Source of the DNA: Cichorium intybus
Taxonomy: Eukaryota > Streptophyta > Magnoliopsida > Asterales > Asteraceae
DNA length: 64,000 nucleotides
Assembly: GCA_023525715.1 (NCBI GenBank)
Contig: CM042009.1
Location: 126,281,319-126,345,318 of the forward strand
Reading direction: 5' to 3'
Each line of letters starts with the position of its first letter. The stretch's first letter is position 1. Both the position numbers and the translations under genes were made by a program. Positions 47,224 to 58,976 of the stretch are shown one piece after another. The notes beneath the pieces are model-generated. The model ran no database searches. It worked only from the letters and a program-made list of their open reading frames with translations, and was not told the origin of the DNA.

Positions 47224-49150
47224 GTGACACTGATGTATTGTTTGAATATTTCATCAATGATTATGGATGAAATTTTGAAAGTAGCTATAGCAGATAGCAA
47301 GTATGTTCTAAATATTGAACACCTGGAAGGTAGTTTGCCTAGGATTTACGGGACCATTTTCCCTATAAATCTAAAGCTGATGACTACCAGTGAATCTGAA
47401 GCAAGGGAGCTTATGAATTGGTTAGCAAAGAATTATGCTAACATGAATTGTAGAAATAAGAACAGTATGGTTCTTAAAACAGAAATGAAATGGACGGAAA
47501 TCCATGGTAAATAACCGTTGTTGAGAATATTGGTTATTATCTTTGCTTAAACTCAGGAAAGAGTTAGTAAAAGAATGATGTTGTAGTTGGCATACGTGGT
47601 ATTGGCCAAGTTAGATAAAGCAGTGCTAGTAATGTACTACTTTGAATAAATTCTCGGATGTTTCTTTTGAAAAGAACTTCCAAGAATTCTACCAGATATG
47701 CGAGGAAAGTTTATGATTTCACTGATTTTGGGAGCCGTTGTTGGTATACAGGCTCTATATTGATTAGCATCTGTAGAGATGGTCGAGTTGAAAAACAACT
47801 AAAAGAAAATGTTGTCTTGAGGTCTCTTATGACCGTATGTGTCATCGTATGGAGCCCTATCGTGTTTGAAAAGAAGAAAGACAAGTTAATGCATATGTGC
47901 ATTGACTAATGAGAATTTGATATTCTCGAAACCGGATCGAAAATGAGGTACACTTGTACCAAATATTGGAGTTAATTCACCGAGTTAAGTGATTTGTAAA
48001 ATTCTCCAATTATGAAAATTTGGCTAAAAGAAGTTTGATTCTTTGGGCATGTTAATAATGCCAGGGATGATAAAGTGTATCTAGTGGGAAAGGATACTGT
48101 AATAAGACAGAAACCGTCTTGGAAAGTGACTGAAAATAGTAGTTTCCTTGGATTGGCGGGTTAATTTAGGAGAGTTGGAGAAAACTGCTCCTTGATTATT
48201 GTTCAGTTGACTAAGGTTAACTAAGAAAAGTATAAAAGTCTGAGTGGTAGAAAGACCACAGAGATCTAGTAAAGGTTTGGAATAAACCTTGTGCGAAATT
48301 CTGACGTTAGCGTTGATGCTAAGCGGATAAATTGGATTATAGGAATGCATCCAGATATGACTGTAGATGCATGATGTTGCAGTAGCAGCTATGATTTTGG
48401 TATTGAAGCTTTTAAGACACTATTTATATGGTGTAAAGCTTATTGTTTATATGGATCATAAAAGTTGGAAGTACTTAATTGATCAAAAAGAAGCTAGATA
48501 TGATATAATAAAGATAGATGGGTTACCTAAAGATTTCGGATAGGAAATCATGTACCATCTCGAAAAGGACAGATGTGGCTATAGATGCCTTGAATTGAAA
48601 AGAGTAACCTTTGAAGGTTACGTCCACATGTATGAGTGTGGAAATTGATTACCTGAACTGATTCGGGTAGCACCGAAAGATGTGTGCAAGTCTGAGAATG
48701 TGAAAAATGAATTAATGATTGGATACTAGAAGACGTTAGTTGGAATATCCCAGTGATTTAAAACCCTTGGTGGTTGTGAATGTGGATTCCAAAGCAAATT
48801 GAAACATGAAAATCATCTTGAAAAGATGTATTTTGCATTAGATATGCAGTATACCTGGAGCAATACCAGACTGGATAGGTCGATAAAACCTACGTATTGG
48901 TGGCCGGGACAGAAGAAAGGTATTGAAAGATACATGAAAAGTATTTGACTTGTACGCAAAGTAAAGTCAAACCGTTAGAAACGTGTAAAGAAATTGAACC
49001 ATTGTTGGCCCCAGTAAAGAAATGGGACAACATTGTTATAGACTTTGCGATAAAGTCTCTGCAAGTACCAGATATTGGTAAACAAAGTGACCTAGTGATG
49101 CAGATTTTAGAAGATGTGCTTGGAAATTGCACAGAAGACCCTAGTAGAAG
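47224..49150 (+). pseudogene. Gypsy-2 gag-pol ghost
   Basis: Traces in order: protease downstream block (47260-47510; HLEGSLPRIYGTIFPINLK and NWLAKNYANM match HLEGCQLKIYGTVFPIDLK and DWLATNYANM of the array protein), RT start (about 47818-47910; KKKDKLMHMCID), RNase H (about 48400-48560; RHYLYGVKLIVYMDHKSWKYL) and integrase (about 48890-49060; YWWPGQKK). Numerous stops and frameshifts occur, and no gag knuckle or RT YxDD block is left. The interior is about 1 kb shorter than a full unit of the array. Confidence 0.8.
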
Positions 49151-49705
49151 ATGAGAAAATTTTCTATCTCTGATAGAAATTGCAAGAAATAACAACGTAC
49201 ATACTTGTTGACTGATGATTCGTATGAAGTATGGTATGGAATACCGTGATATCATTCGATTATTGGATTGAAGATGTAGTAAAGTCGTTGGCTAGATCCT
49301 AGATTCTTGCACAAACTGAGGAAAAGACTTGATGAGTACGAACGAATGTGAAGATCGGTTAAGAAATTTGCAAAAATGGTATGTGGACCACTAAGTAAAA
49401 AAAAAACCTTTGAAATTCCAAGTAAAGGAAGGTGGTAGTACAAAAACTAATCCTTTGGAAAGGTGAAAAATTGTTTGGGACGAGAAGTTATGTAATGATA
49501 ATTCCCAACAAACCCTCATGATGAAATGAAGATAGATAAGTAGATATGATACCCGGGACAACCGGAGGAATGATATGTGAATGGTGATATAACTACGAGA
49601 TAAGAAGATAGTATGGTTAAGTGCTTAGGCAATATTATAGAGATTCCGACGTGATGTGGAAGACCGAAAGTGAAACAAGGGAGATATACCCTCAACTCCT
49701 TGTAT

Positions 49706-49743
49706 GATTTCGGGGACGAAATCTTTTGAAGGAGGGGAGAATT
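49706..49743 (+). other. Gypsy-2 polypurine tract
   Basis: GATTTCGGGGACGAAATC then GAAGGAGGGGAGAATT immediately before the 3' LTR, matching the motif in the inner array. Confidence 0.85.
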
Positions 49744-52293
49744 TGTAACGCCAAGATACTCTTTTTATATAATTATAATAAAAAGGGTAAAATGGTCATT
49801 TTACCTTGGAAGGGTAAATTGGTCTTTTGGACAGAAAAGTATTTGGTTTGAAATAATATTTTGAGTTTTGAACTTAAAATGTTATAAAAATTGATTTTTG
49901 GTCGTTTTACCGCAAAAGGGTAATTTGGTCATTTGACCAAGTCAAATGACCAAGTCAACGACCAATTATGTAAAAATATTGTTGTTAGTGGCAAATGTGT
50001 AAAGAATGAAAGTTTTATTGTTATAAAACTTGATTTTGTGGTCAAAGTTCAAGAAAATGAACTTTAGGACCAAAAATGTAAAATTTTGGGGTATAAATAT
50101 AAGAGAGTTGACTCTCTCTTTGACTAGCCATTGTGCAGCAACGGGAGAAGGCTTGGAGAGGCTATTTTCTGCAGGAAATCATGAGGAGAAACAAGAACTT
50201 GAATCAATTGTTGGAAGATGATGATTCCAAGCAAATAAGGTTAGTAATTGACTTTTTAAGTCAAACTCTTGATTGTGTTCTTGGTTTGGTATTTTAGAAA
50301 CTGAAATTTGTACATTTCAGTTATGATTATGTGGTTTAAATGGTTTATTACTTCCATTAAGTCATGCTAGAAAGGACTTAACTCAAGATAATGGAAGTAG
50401 GTTGTTATTGTTGATGAATTTGAAGTTTTGGGGTTTTGGGACTAAGAACCCTAATTCTTCATTTTGATTGATTTAGTTGTTTTGAATGGTTGAAAACCTT
50501 GTTAGAGTATAAGGTTTTAGCCTAGAAACAAACCCCAATCGATTAAGGACTGGATTAAGGACTTAATGGTCCAAAACTGCTTGCTACAGTGCATAAATCG
50601 CGACTGTCCAGGGGGTCTGCCCAGGCGCAGGGCGCAGTGCGCCCAGGATCAGGGCGGGGTGCGCCCAGGCGCAGTGCGCCTGATACCTGGCGCAGTGCGC
50701 CTCCAAGCAGGGGCCAGGCAGGGGACTTCCGACTAGCTAACTTTCGTTTGGCTTGTCCGTTTTAGCTCAAATTGGGACCATAGGCTCGTTATGGTCTGAA
50801 AAGTTTGGGAAAATTATTAAGTTAAGTTTTCGACCCCTCGGGGGCACTGTAGACCGACTCGAATGCCTCGGTGAATAGTAAAATTCACAAAAAGTTAGTA
50901 AACGGAAAGTTTATTAACTAGGCATTGTTTGTAATGATATTGTATTGAACTCTATTGTATTAGAGTCAATTGAAATGATTATTAACCTATTATCATTTGG
51001 TATATAAATGAATATATAGGTTTGGGACAAAATGGTTGTGGTGCACGCAAAGGCAAGAAACAACCGGGATATAAATGCGGCTAACATCCAGGTGAGTAAT
51101 CTCACTGATATCATGTGTGATATATGATGATTGAATTGTTACAGGTTGAAACGGCTTCGAGGGACGAAAATGACAAGTGTAAAAAAATATGTAAAAGACA
51201 ACACCAGATAAGCCGTGAGTCATTGCGATGACAAGAACGGAACTGTGAGTCAATACCTATATATATACACTATGATATGACTCCGGTGCGGCCTTCGGGC
51301 TATGTCTCCGATGCTTGGTGCGGCCTTCGGGCTATGTCTCCGATGCTTGGTGCGGCCTTCGGGCTATGATTTTGGTGCGGCCTTCGGGCTATGATTCTGG
51401 TGCGGCCTTCGGGCTATGATTTTGGTGCGGCCTTCGGGCTATGATTTTGGTGCGGCCTTCGGGCTATGATTCTGTGCCTTCGGGCTATGATTCTGGTGCG
51501 GCCTTTGGGCTATGATATTTTGGTGCGGCCTTCGGGCTATGATATTCTGGATGCTATATCCAACTAGTGCGGCCTGCGGGCTATGATTCACATGTTAGAA
51601 ATGATTGATACGGCTTGTACAGCCACGACAAATGATATGACTTATATAGTCATGATATATAGTATAGTCAGGTATGACTATGAAAGATGGGACAGAAATG
51701 ATTTGAAAGGTATGCAAATAACAGGCTGGATGAAATGAAGTGTACAATTATCTGATGTGATTTGAAAATCACATGATATCACGATTAAGCCGGTAAGGCT
51801 ATGCAGTAGGATATGAAATCCTAAGATACATACGATTAGCCGGTAAGGCTAGCAGTCTGGGTCCAATATCCAGACAGTTATACACGTTTGGCCAGGAAAG
51901 GCTATAAAATGGTATTTGACATTGACAGATGAAATGATAGATATATGTATCATATATAGAGAATTATATATGGATGTATTTATTGTACACGTTATTTGCA
52001 GATATGATTACTCACTGAGCTTTGTAGCTCATACCGTTTGTTAAATGTCCCTGCAGGTTAGCATAACCCTAGTAAGGGTAAGAATAAAGTCCGTGACTCT
52101 TGAAGTGGGACTTGTAGATGCTGTCTGTAGCAGCCCGGCTTTAAAGGAGATTTGGTATTTTATACTCTCCTTGATACACTTGTACCCGTTTTTATTAAAA
52201 TATACCCCTTTTGTAATGGTTTTATGTATTGAAACCTTGGTTTTAAATGAAAATTTTTTCAGGGGTGTTTTGTTTTAAAAGCCGGGTGTTACA
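49744..52293 (+). repeat. Gypsy-2 3' LTR
   Basis: 2,550 bp; the extra 13 bp relative to the 5' LTR is a repeat of AAATGACCAAGTC near 49945. Otherwise it is almost identical to 43861-46397. Confidence 0.9.
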
Positions 52294-52683
52294 TGCAGGA
52301 AGAGCAGAGAATGCACTGTTGGTAGAAGCACCCAAATTAGCAGATGAGTAAGAGTTGACATGATTGATCTCGCGTTGTTTGTCATCCATATCACAAGCTT
52401 TGAGGATAGCCATAACTTCAGCAAGAGAAAGTTTGCTTAAGTCATTTGTCTTCTTGATCACAGACACATTCATATCCCAGTTTCTTGGAAGAGAGTTCAG
52501 CAGTTTCTTGTTAATTTCAGACTTCGACAACACTATTCCAGCAGCAGTCATTTCAATGTTGAGAGTGATAAAACGCTGCAATTGAACCTCAAGCGCCTCC
52601 CCAAGCACATGATTAAACATGTTGAATTTATGGCGAAGCAAATCTTGCCTACTCTGCTTCATATAATCATTTCCTTCGTACAC
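52294..52683 (-). pseudogene. Copia-2 gag, capsid-like part
   Basis: About 130 codons of a copia gag (UBN2-type): LLRHKFNMFNH, LNSLPRNWDMNV and LAEVMAILKACDMDD, with a serine-rich end broken by the Gypsy-2 insertion at 52293. The open frame that reads on into the LTR to 52243 is accidental. A TAA at 52684-52686 replaces a residue upstream of VYEGND. Confidence 0.82.
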
Positions 52684-53049
52684 TTAAATCAGTGCCTCCC
52701 ATAGGGCCTTAGCAGATTTGTACTCTCTGAAACCCTGAGCAATGTCAAGAGACGGTGCGATGGTGAGAGTAGCAAGGGCTTTCTCATCTTCCTCTACTTT
52801 TTCAAATTCTTCGTCTGTGTGTTTATCTATCACGATCACATTATGTTCTAAGGTAACTGTAATTCTGACAGGACCTCGTAAGAAGATTCTCCACACCTTA
52901 ATGTCCTTCATTTTAATGTATTTTTCGAACCTAAATTACCACTCGGGAAATCCTTCAGCAGATAACAAACGAGGAATGCGAGTAGTGGTTCCCATGATGG
53001 AGTCTAAATCGTGTTGCATGGTGGTGAGTGAACTGTTGTGAGGATCCAT
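52684..53049 (-). pseudogene. Copia-2 gag N-terminus
   Basis: Starts at ATG (53047-53049; MDPHNSSLTTM), reads through SAEGFPEW to an in-frame TAA, then continues FRFEKYIKMKDIKVWR to ALWEALI and another stop. The usual copia gag opening (xFPEWKxRFExYLK, W at the capsid start) is recognisable. The leader between here and the primer site (53050-53542) is non-coding. Confidence 0.78.
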
Positions 53050-53542
53050 CAAATACCGAAAAAAAATATTCTCATCCGAAAAATACTATAAACAAATCAC
53101 ACTCGGACCAAAATCAATCAGACCGAAATCCTTGCTGAGCCGAAAATGATGACCGAAAAAAAACTTGACCGAAAACTAAGCCCGGAAACCAACTGCCATC
53201 GAGATCAATCAAACCCTAGCCGAACACTCAAGCTGCCGCCGAAAACTCAAGGAACCCTAACCGAAATCAAGAAGCAGTCGCCGAAATTACCAAAATTCTA
53301 ACTGAAATCGCTAGCTGCCGCCGAAATCACCCAGATCAGATCTGAAAAACACGATTTTGTGCGAAAATTTGAGTTTTAACTTTTAAGGATCAAAACAGTT
53401 GGTTTTTCCAGAAAATTGATGAGCACGAAGAACACCAAAAACCCCAAATCATCCAAAATAGTCCAAAAACACTAAAATCTTCAAGATCCAAGCAAAGGTT
53501 TCGAAAAATTGATACCAAAACAGCCAAAACACAAGTTTTCAA

Positions 53543-53556
53543 GCTCGGATACCACT
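53543..53556 (-). other. Copia-2 primer binding site
   Basis: The minus strand reads AGTGGTATCCGAGC next to the 5' LTR: the tRNA-iMet complement TGGTATCAGAGC with one mismatch (C for A). Confidence 0.8.
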
Positions 53557-54003
53557 TGTAAGTCCCAAAACTCTTAGATCTATCAAGGTATCAAAATGAT
53601 CGCTTGATTGTGCGGAATCCAATCAAGCAACGAATACAAAACCAATAAGAACACAATATAAACCTTCAATGCACTCGATTATAATAATGAAATCGACTAG
53701 TACATAAGATTGCTCTTGATGATCGAATGAACACAAATCTATCTCTTCTAAGCTCCCAATTTGATCAACTCTGACAAATGACGACTACAAATACAATTTA
53801 TACCTAACCGATGACCTAAGCCCATCGTCACATGAGCCCACCGAGAACACCAAGCCCAGCCCACCGAAATCTCTTGGATTTCAGTCAAGACCATCGAGAA
53901 CCAAGGGGTTTTCGGTCCAAACCGAAAACATACTTTTGTCCATTTAAGCTTGAATTAAGCCCATTTAATATGAAAAGCTTAAACCAATAAATTAGTCCTA
54001 GCA
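53557..54003 (-). repeat. Copia-2 5' LTR
   Basis: 447 bp, collinear with 35306-35759, followed by target duplication ACCAG. Confidence 0.88.
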
Positions 54004-54242
54004 ACCAGGTCGATCCAACCTAATCCACCCCAAGCCCTACAAAAAATAAAATCACATCGGATCCCATCGACCGGATACGTCGTGCGAAATGCAAATTATG
54101 CCTAAATCGTGCCATTTTACGAACCTCGCATCCATGGCCTGGGTCAGCACGCATGTGGGCTTGGCCCATCCCTTAACCCACTTAAAGCCTTTGAAGGCTA
54201 AGGAAATTACCAACTTGCATTTTCTTTCTTAAATTTCCAACA
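54004..54242 (-). repeat. Copia-1 LTR B, right part
   Basis: Resumes LTR B after Copia-2 and ends ...AAATTTCCAACA as LTR A does. It lacks about 60 bp found in LTR A (29280-29335 equivalent). Confidence 0.78.
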
Positions 54243-54573
54243 ATATCGCATCTGGGTGTCATGAAGATTAAACCCAAGTTTAATTTGAATAAACAAGAAG
54301 TGATTCATTCAATGTTATCATATGGGTTTAAACCAAGAACCTTGTGGCCTTTTCAGTTTACCCTCAAACGTCACCTTCCATCTTTGCGTTCTCACTGAGG
54401 TCGAATATGGGCATGCATTATAAACCCTTTCGTGACCCTTTAGAAGATAACCACTAATCTTCATTTGAGGTGGCACCACTTCTAGGTCGTATAGGAAAAT
54501 TTTAACAACAACTTCGTTGCTTAGATGTCTCCAAAACTTTGTTAAGAGCCTAAGCTCAATCACGTTCTCCAAA
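54243..54573 (-). repeat. Copia-1 internal 3'-end fragment
   Basis: Aligns to 29415-29735 (ATGAAGATTAAACCCAAGTT..., CACCTTCCATCTTTGCGTTC), that is, the sequence next to the 3' LTR. Its presence on the outer side of LTR B, followed by another LTR piece, shows a three-LTR arrangement. The polypurine tract has been deleted. There is no coding content. Confidence 0.72.
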
Positions 54574-54890
54574 ACTATATCCACGAAGTCAATAGTGGTC
54601 AACCTGTTCAACAGGTCGATCCAACCCGATCCAACCTGAACTCCGCTAAATATAAAATCTCCTCAGCTCTCAATGAAGTGCAAAGTGCTCCTAAATAGCA
54701 CCATTGTGCGAACCTCGCGTCCATGGTCCGACTTGACCCCCGTGTGGGTTTGGCTCATTCATTGATCCACTTAAAGCCTTTGAAAGCTAAGGAATTGAAG
54801 AACCTTATAAACCCACAAAAGTTTCTTCTTTCCACCAATTTAAGACAAAGGAAATTACTAACTTGCATTTTTCTTCTTAAATTTCCAACA
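54574..54890 (-). repeat. Copia-1 LTR C (truncated)
   Basis: Matches the last third of LTRs A and B (TCCACGAAGTCAA.., GGTCGATCCAACCC.., ..AAATTTCCAACA). About 600 bp of the LTR are missing on the left. Confidence 0.72.
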
Positions 54891-55930
54891 AAAGGTATTA
54901 AAATACGAAATGATAATTTCAGAAAATTATATAAAGCATCCATTGACTAGCTCTTGCAAAGTTACCTCTATAAGTGATAAGATTACAAAACATTTTGTTT
55001 GGTATTTATTTTGAAAAATAATAAACATTTTCACAAAAAGATAAATAAATATATTGCAAAATGAATTTAGCAAATTGTTTGATTAAATATTTTATGGAAA
55101 TTCTTCTTAATTTTGGGAAATGCTAATATTTTTGTAAATAATAAGTTTTTATGTTGTAGTAGTGAGAAAAACAATTTCGAAGAATTATAGTTATTTACAA
55201 ATGAATAACTATTTTATAAGGAATGTTGCTATTTTTATTTTATCACTTTTATAGTTTGATCATTTTAGTAATTGGGTTAAGTTTATGCTTTCAAAATTGA
55301 AGCATCACAATGAATCATTTTAAAGAATAGTTTTTTCAAACTTCAAGAGTTTATTGGCTTAAAAAGGGTCTTGAAAAACTCTTGAAAGACTTCTATTGTT
55401 GATATTGTTTAGGTATGTTTAACAATCCAGTTTTTTTAGAGCTTATAGCTTTTAACTTTTATCTTTAAAGAAAAAACCAAAATTAAAACAAAAACTTCGT
55501 TCAAGAGTACAAACTTATATTTTATTTTAAACAATAAATTTCTAATACAAAAGCTACTTCAAGTAGCTTTAAATGCATTTAGAATCCTAGCAATATATTG
55601 CTCTTAATAAAAGTTCTTACATCAAGATGGAAGGCAAACGACAACAAGCTTTACTACTAATCCTTTTCGGATGGCAGAACTAATTCTTTCAAAAAACCAC
55701 ATCTATAGATGTTGGGGTCATGATATTATTATGCATTACCCAATTGACTCTATTGAAGAGGCTAATATGTCTACGGCATCTCATGCAAGGAAAACCAAAA
55801 ATATTAAATGTAAATGGCATAAACACATGTTTATTTTTCATGCACACTTTCTCGTGTTTTCTCACTTTGCATAAGGCAGCTTTTAAAAAAGCATGTCACA
55901 CACTGAAACCCTCACTCCTTAAGCCCATAA
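54891..55930. other. AT-rich segment with MITE-like palindrome
   Basis: No gene is seen. At 55550-55570 there is a near-perfect palindrome (AAAGCTACTT C AAGTAGCTTT), and AGCTTATAGCTTTTAAC lies at about 55440-55456. Such motifs are common in plant hAT/Tourist-type MITEs, but no terminal repeat pair or target duplication was found. A 67-codon open frame at 55671-55874 is not supported. Confidence 0.35.
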
Positions 55931-57777
55931 CGCCCTCTGGTGTGAGCTTTCACAAGCTCTCATTTTTTCCTTGTCACATCAGCATCCAGTCAGCACGCGT
56001 CACTCTTGAAAATTGTCACTCATCACTACCTCTCACTTTCTTAAATTAAAAAATAAATAAATAAAATAAATCCAATAATTTCAAAATAAAATATTTCATT
56101 AAAATAAATAATTTTAAACCTAATAAATTTAAAAATACATTAAAATAAAATAAAATAAAAATGACATAATAATAAAAAACTACTTGCATCACTCTTAATC
56201 TCCTTCCTCGTCGTCGGGAACAGGCATTAGATTAACTCTAGTCCTATATATATGTTCGACCAAATCCGCATAAAGGTTGTTATGCGTTACTTTGCATAGC
56301 ACATCCCTTCTGTTTTCTAGATATTCTGGCGAAGCAATTGGTATCGGCTCATACGATGGTACAACTTCTTTTGAATCATACGTACATACCGCTTTCCCTT
56401 CATGCTTCAACATCATATTATGTAATATGATGCATGCATACATAACATCTCTTATTCTCCTCGGATCCCAAGCCCGTGCCGGGTATTTGATAGTGTGAAA
56501 GCATTACCTAAGAACACCAAACGCTTGCTCCACATCCTTCCTAGCTGCTTCTTGTGTGACCTTAAACATTTTTCGCTTTGGATCCATTGGGGATGTGAAT
56601 GACTTGAGAAACACTGAATAATCACGATATATTTCATCAACTAGATAATACTCATGTTTGTAGTGTGCTTCGTTGACCTAAAATGGACAGAAAGCGATAA
56701 CGCCTTTATAAATGTCATTATATATAGGCGACTGGTTGAGAACGTTCAGGTCGTTGTTTACACCCGCAACACCAAAATATGCATGCAAAATCCATACATT
56801 CTGGGACGTTACTGCTTCAAGGATTATGGAAGGGTGTCAATGATCGTTTCGTGTAAATTGCTCGCGTCATGCATTAGGACAAACAACCCACTCCCAATGC
56901 ATACAATCAATGCTTCCAAGCATTTTGAGAAAACCATGTTTGTTTTCGTGTACGATGTACAACGTTTGAATGTCGTTGAATGTTGGTTTACGCAAATAAC
57001 GTTTGAAGTAAACATGGACGATGGTGTTCACAAACTCGTAAACACTTTCCTAAATGGTTCGCTCCAACATCTTGAAATACTCATCCCATAAGTCAAATGC
57101 GGCGTCGGTTGCAATTTAACGGAGTGCAGCGGCACAATTTTTTTCCGGCGTGAAACGTGTTTTACCCCTTGCATCTTATTTCAATTGAAAAAATGAGTTG
57201 GTTTCATTTAAATCACGAAGTATGCACAGAAAAAGTGGCTTGCTCATCCGAAACCTTCGCCAAAACTGGTACCCCCGTATAAAACGCGTGTTCCACGAAG
57301 TAGTCGCGTACAAGGAGATCGTGTGCAACTTCTAAATCTCTGTTTATTTTAGCCCTTCGTGTGAACCTACGTGCACCTTCGGAACTTTGTGATGTATCGG
57401 TTAGTATATTGGCAGTTTCGTGGACTAGTGCGGCGACTTGCGTTGTCGATTCTATCAACCAATCGTCGTCTGACGACGACGACGATGACGAATCGAATAA
57501 AAGATATGGGACAAGATCCATTTGTGTTTTATAGCATTTGAAAGTGTAGTAGATGTATGTTTGTGGTGTAAAAAATGTTGTGTTGTATGCGTATATTTAT
57601 AGGGAACAATTTGAAAAAAAAAAATTTAAACAATATCCAGCCGTCGGCAACGTATTTCCTCGCATGACGTCGGCACCCCTCCTGGGGTTGGTTTTGCGGG
57701 GTCGCTGCATGGAGGGTGTTGTTCCCTGTCGACTCGCACAAGCTCGCGCCTCCTCTCGCGTGCCACATCGGAGGGCC
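55931..57777 (-). mobile_element. PIF/Harbinger DNA transposon (1.85 kb, inactive)
   Basis: Imperfect terminal inverted repeats CGCCCTCTGGTGTG (left) and GGCCCTCCGATGTG (right, complement), each flanked by the 3-bp target duplication TAA (55928-55930 and 57778-57780) characteristic of PIF/Harbinger. A shared CACAAGCTC motif follows inside each end. It contains one broken transposase gene on the minus strand. No second (Myb-like) frame is seen. Confidence 0.72.
56195..57521 (-). pseudogene. Harbinger-type transposase pseudogene (Plant_tran family)
   Basis: Read right to left. The N-terminus has a serine/aspartate run (57521-57440) and RDYFVEHAFYTG. A frameshift near 57260 follows, then a RFRMSKPLFL block, LGSIDCMHWEW (catalytic Asp, about 56895-56925), a NDLNVL block (second Asp, about 56735) and QEAARKDVEQAFGVL (about 56515-56560, catalytic Glu region). 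The C-terminus is KYPARAWDPRRIRDVMYACIILHNM and a tail ending PDDEEGD at 56195. Several in-frame stops (for example after AFGVLR) and frameshifts make it non-functional. In the live family this DDE enzyme excises and inserts the element at TWA sites. Confidence 0.82.
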
Positions 57778-57780
57778 TAA

Positions 57781-58961
57781 GAGGGGAAACATATGTTCCG
57801 CACATGCATGTTTCATTCCTACACATCTAAAAACCAACGTCTTCGTGCTAGAAAAAAACCCTTACCGATGAGACATATATGTAGGAGGGTTACCCCTCCC
57901 CCTCCACCCATACACACACAATAGGTTTTCTTTAAAATTACACTTAAATTAAATAGGTTTTCAAAAGCTCCGACTATAATCCTACCATCGATTACACTTT
58001 TAAATATCATGAATATTATTGCGATTTAATATGGAAATTATTGTAGGAAATTCTTTAGGAATAAATTAAAACAAAAATGATCACAAGTAAAGCATGGTAT
58101 TCCCCGTTCAACGTTCAACAATACTCATTACGAACCCCGCGATGTGAAATACAAAAAGAAGTACCCCTTCCTCAAGGTAATATCCACTCTTTATGCGATA
58201 TTTTCAACTCACGATACGATAATTTGGATCAACATCACGAGATATTTACAATGACCCGCTTGAGAAGACAGCGCCAGCTGTCAGTACCACAATGCGCTAA
58301 ATCCAACGGGCCCCACCTCACGTGGCATTTTCATGTACAACCAAGTTGCGCTACTGTATCTCCACCACCTGTCTTGATTAATAAGTCGACACGTGTCGTC
58401 ATCCTCGTACACATCAAACTCGGGACCACTGTTTTCTCATGTACCTGATGTGTAAGCAACAACAAGCCCGCATCGCGATAAACCAAGTGAAGTACGAAGT
58501 TTTTACAAGCAACAGGTAGCCGCTACAGCCTACAAGTCGAAATAATTTACATTTATTTATCATGATATTTTATTGTGTTGGTTTATATAAAATTAATTTA
58601 AATTAATTTCATATATTTAAGCAGCTAGAATTGAGAAAAAAAGTTCCAGAATATTTAAAGCGTAATTACTTTTTAAAGCGTAATTACTTGAGGGATGAAA
58701 TTGTGCAGCGTGTATTTTATGTTTCTTTATTTTGTACGACACGTGTAGTGATCTGGAAGAAATAGTTGGATAAACGACGGTGGGGATGCTGTAAAGAGAT
58801 CACTTAACGCGTCAGAGAAAGAGAATATTTAAGTTGGATGAGTTGTCCTGGATTAACGAGGGTGTTATGGTAATATGTTAATTATTATTGAAAATTAACA
58901 GAAAAGTAGGGTTTTCAAAATGAACACGTCGATGTGGTTATGTTGTTCGTTTATATAGCGT
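57781..58961. other. Intergenic segment with ACGT-core motifs
   Basis: No credible gene: the 123-codon frame at 58077-58448 has no recognisable domain. Three ACGT-core motifs occur: CTCACGTGGC (58318-58327), ACACGTGTC (58389-58397) and GACACGTGTAG (58738-58748), resembling plant G-box/ABRE sites. A 16-bp direct duplication TAAAGCGTAATTACTT lies at about 58658-58690. Confidence 0.45.
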
Positions 58962-58976
58962 TTGATGCGTGGAATT

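Larger units (their letters stand above)
43861..52293 (+). mobile_element. Gypsy-2: complete, coding-dead Ty3/gypsy element with near-identical LTRs (8.4 kb)
   Basis: Plus-strand element with LTRs 43861-46397 and 49744-52293, exact target duplication TGCAG (43856-43860 and 52294-52298), primer site at 46401-46412 and polypurine tract before 49744. By eye the LTRs differ by about 6-7 substitutions and one 13-bp indel over 2.54 kb, so insertion is very recent. The 3.35-kb interior has only heavily mutated, collinear traces of protease, RT, RNase H and integrase related to the inner-array family. It lies inside the gag gene of Copia-2. Confidence 0.92.
35306..54003 (-). mobile_element. Copia-2: SIRE/Maximus-like Ty1/copia element (18.7 kb with nested inserts)
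   Basis: LTRs at 35306-35759 and 53557-54003 (TGTAAGTCCC...CCTAACA / CCTAGCA) and target duplication ACCGG (35301-35305) / ACCAG (54004-54008). The intact site is visible in LTR A (near 29080). Primer binding site and polypurine tract are in place. Gene order on the minus strand is gag, protease, integrase, RT, RNase H, with a long gag containing coiled-coil and two zinc knuckles, and a long 3' non-coding part, as in the SIRE lineage. By eye the LTRs differ at about 20-25 positions plus a 7-bp indel (about 5%). It is interrupted by Gypsy-2 (43861-52293) and a solo LTR (36348-37320). Confidence 0.9.

Noticed and set aside
52243..52299. Gag frame extending to 52243
   Set aside because: The last part lies inside the Gypsy-2 LTR; the true gag sequence stops at the insertion site and continues at 43860.
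58077..58448. 123-codon plus-strand open frame
   Set aside because: No recognisable domain, no supporting start or splice context, and it spans promoter-like ACGT motifs.
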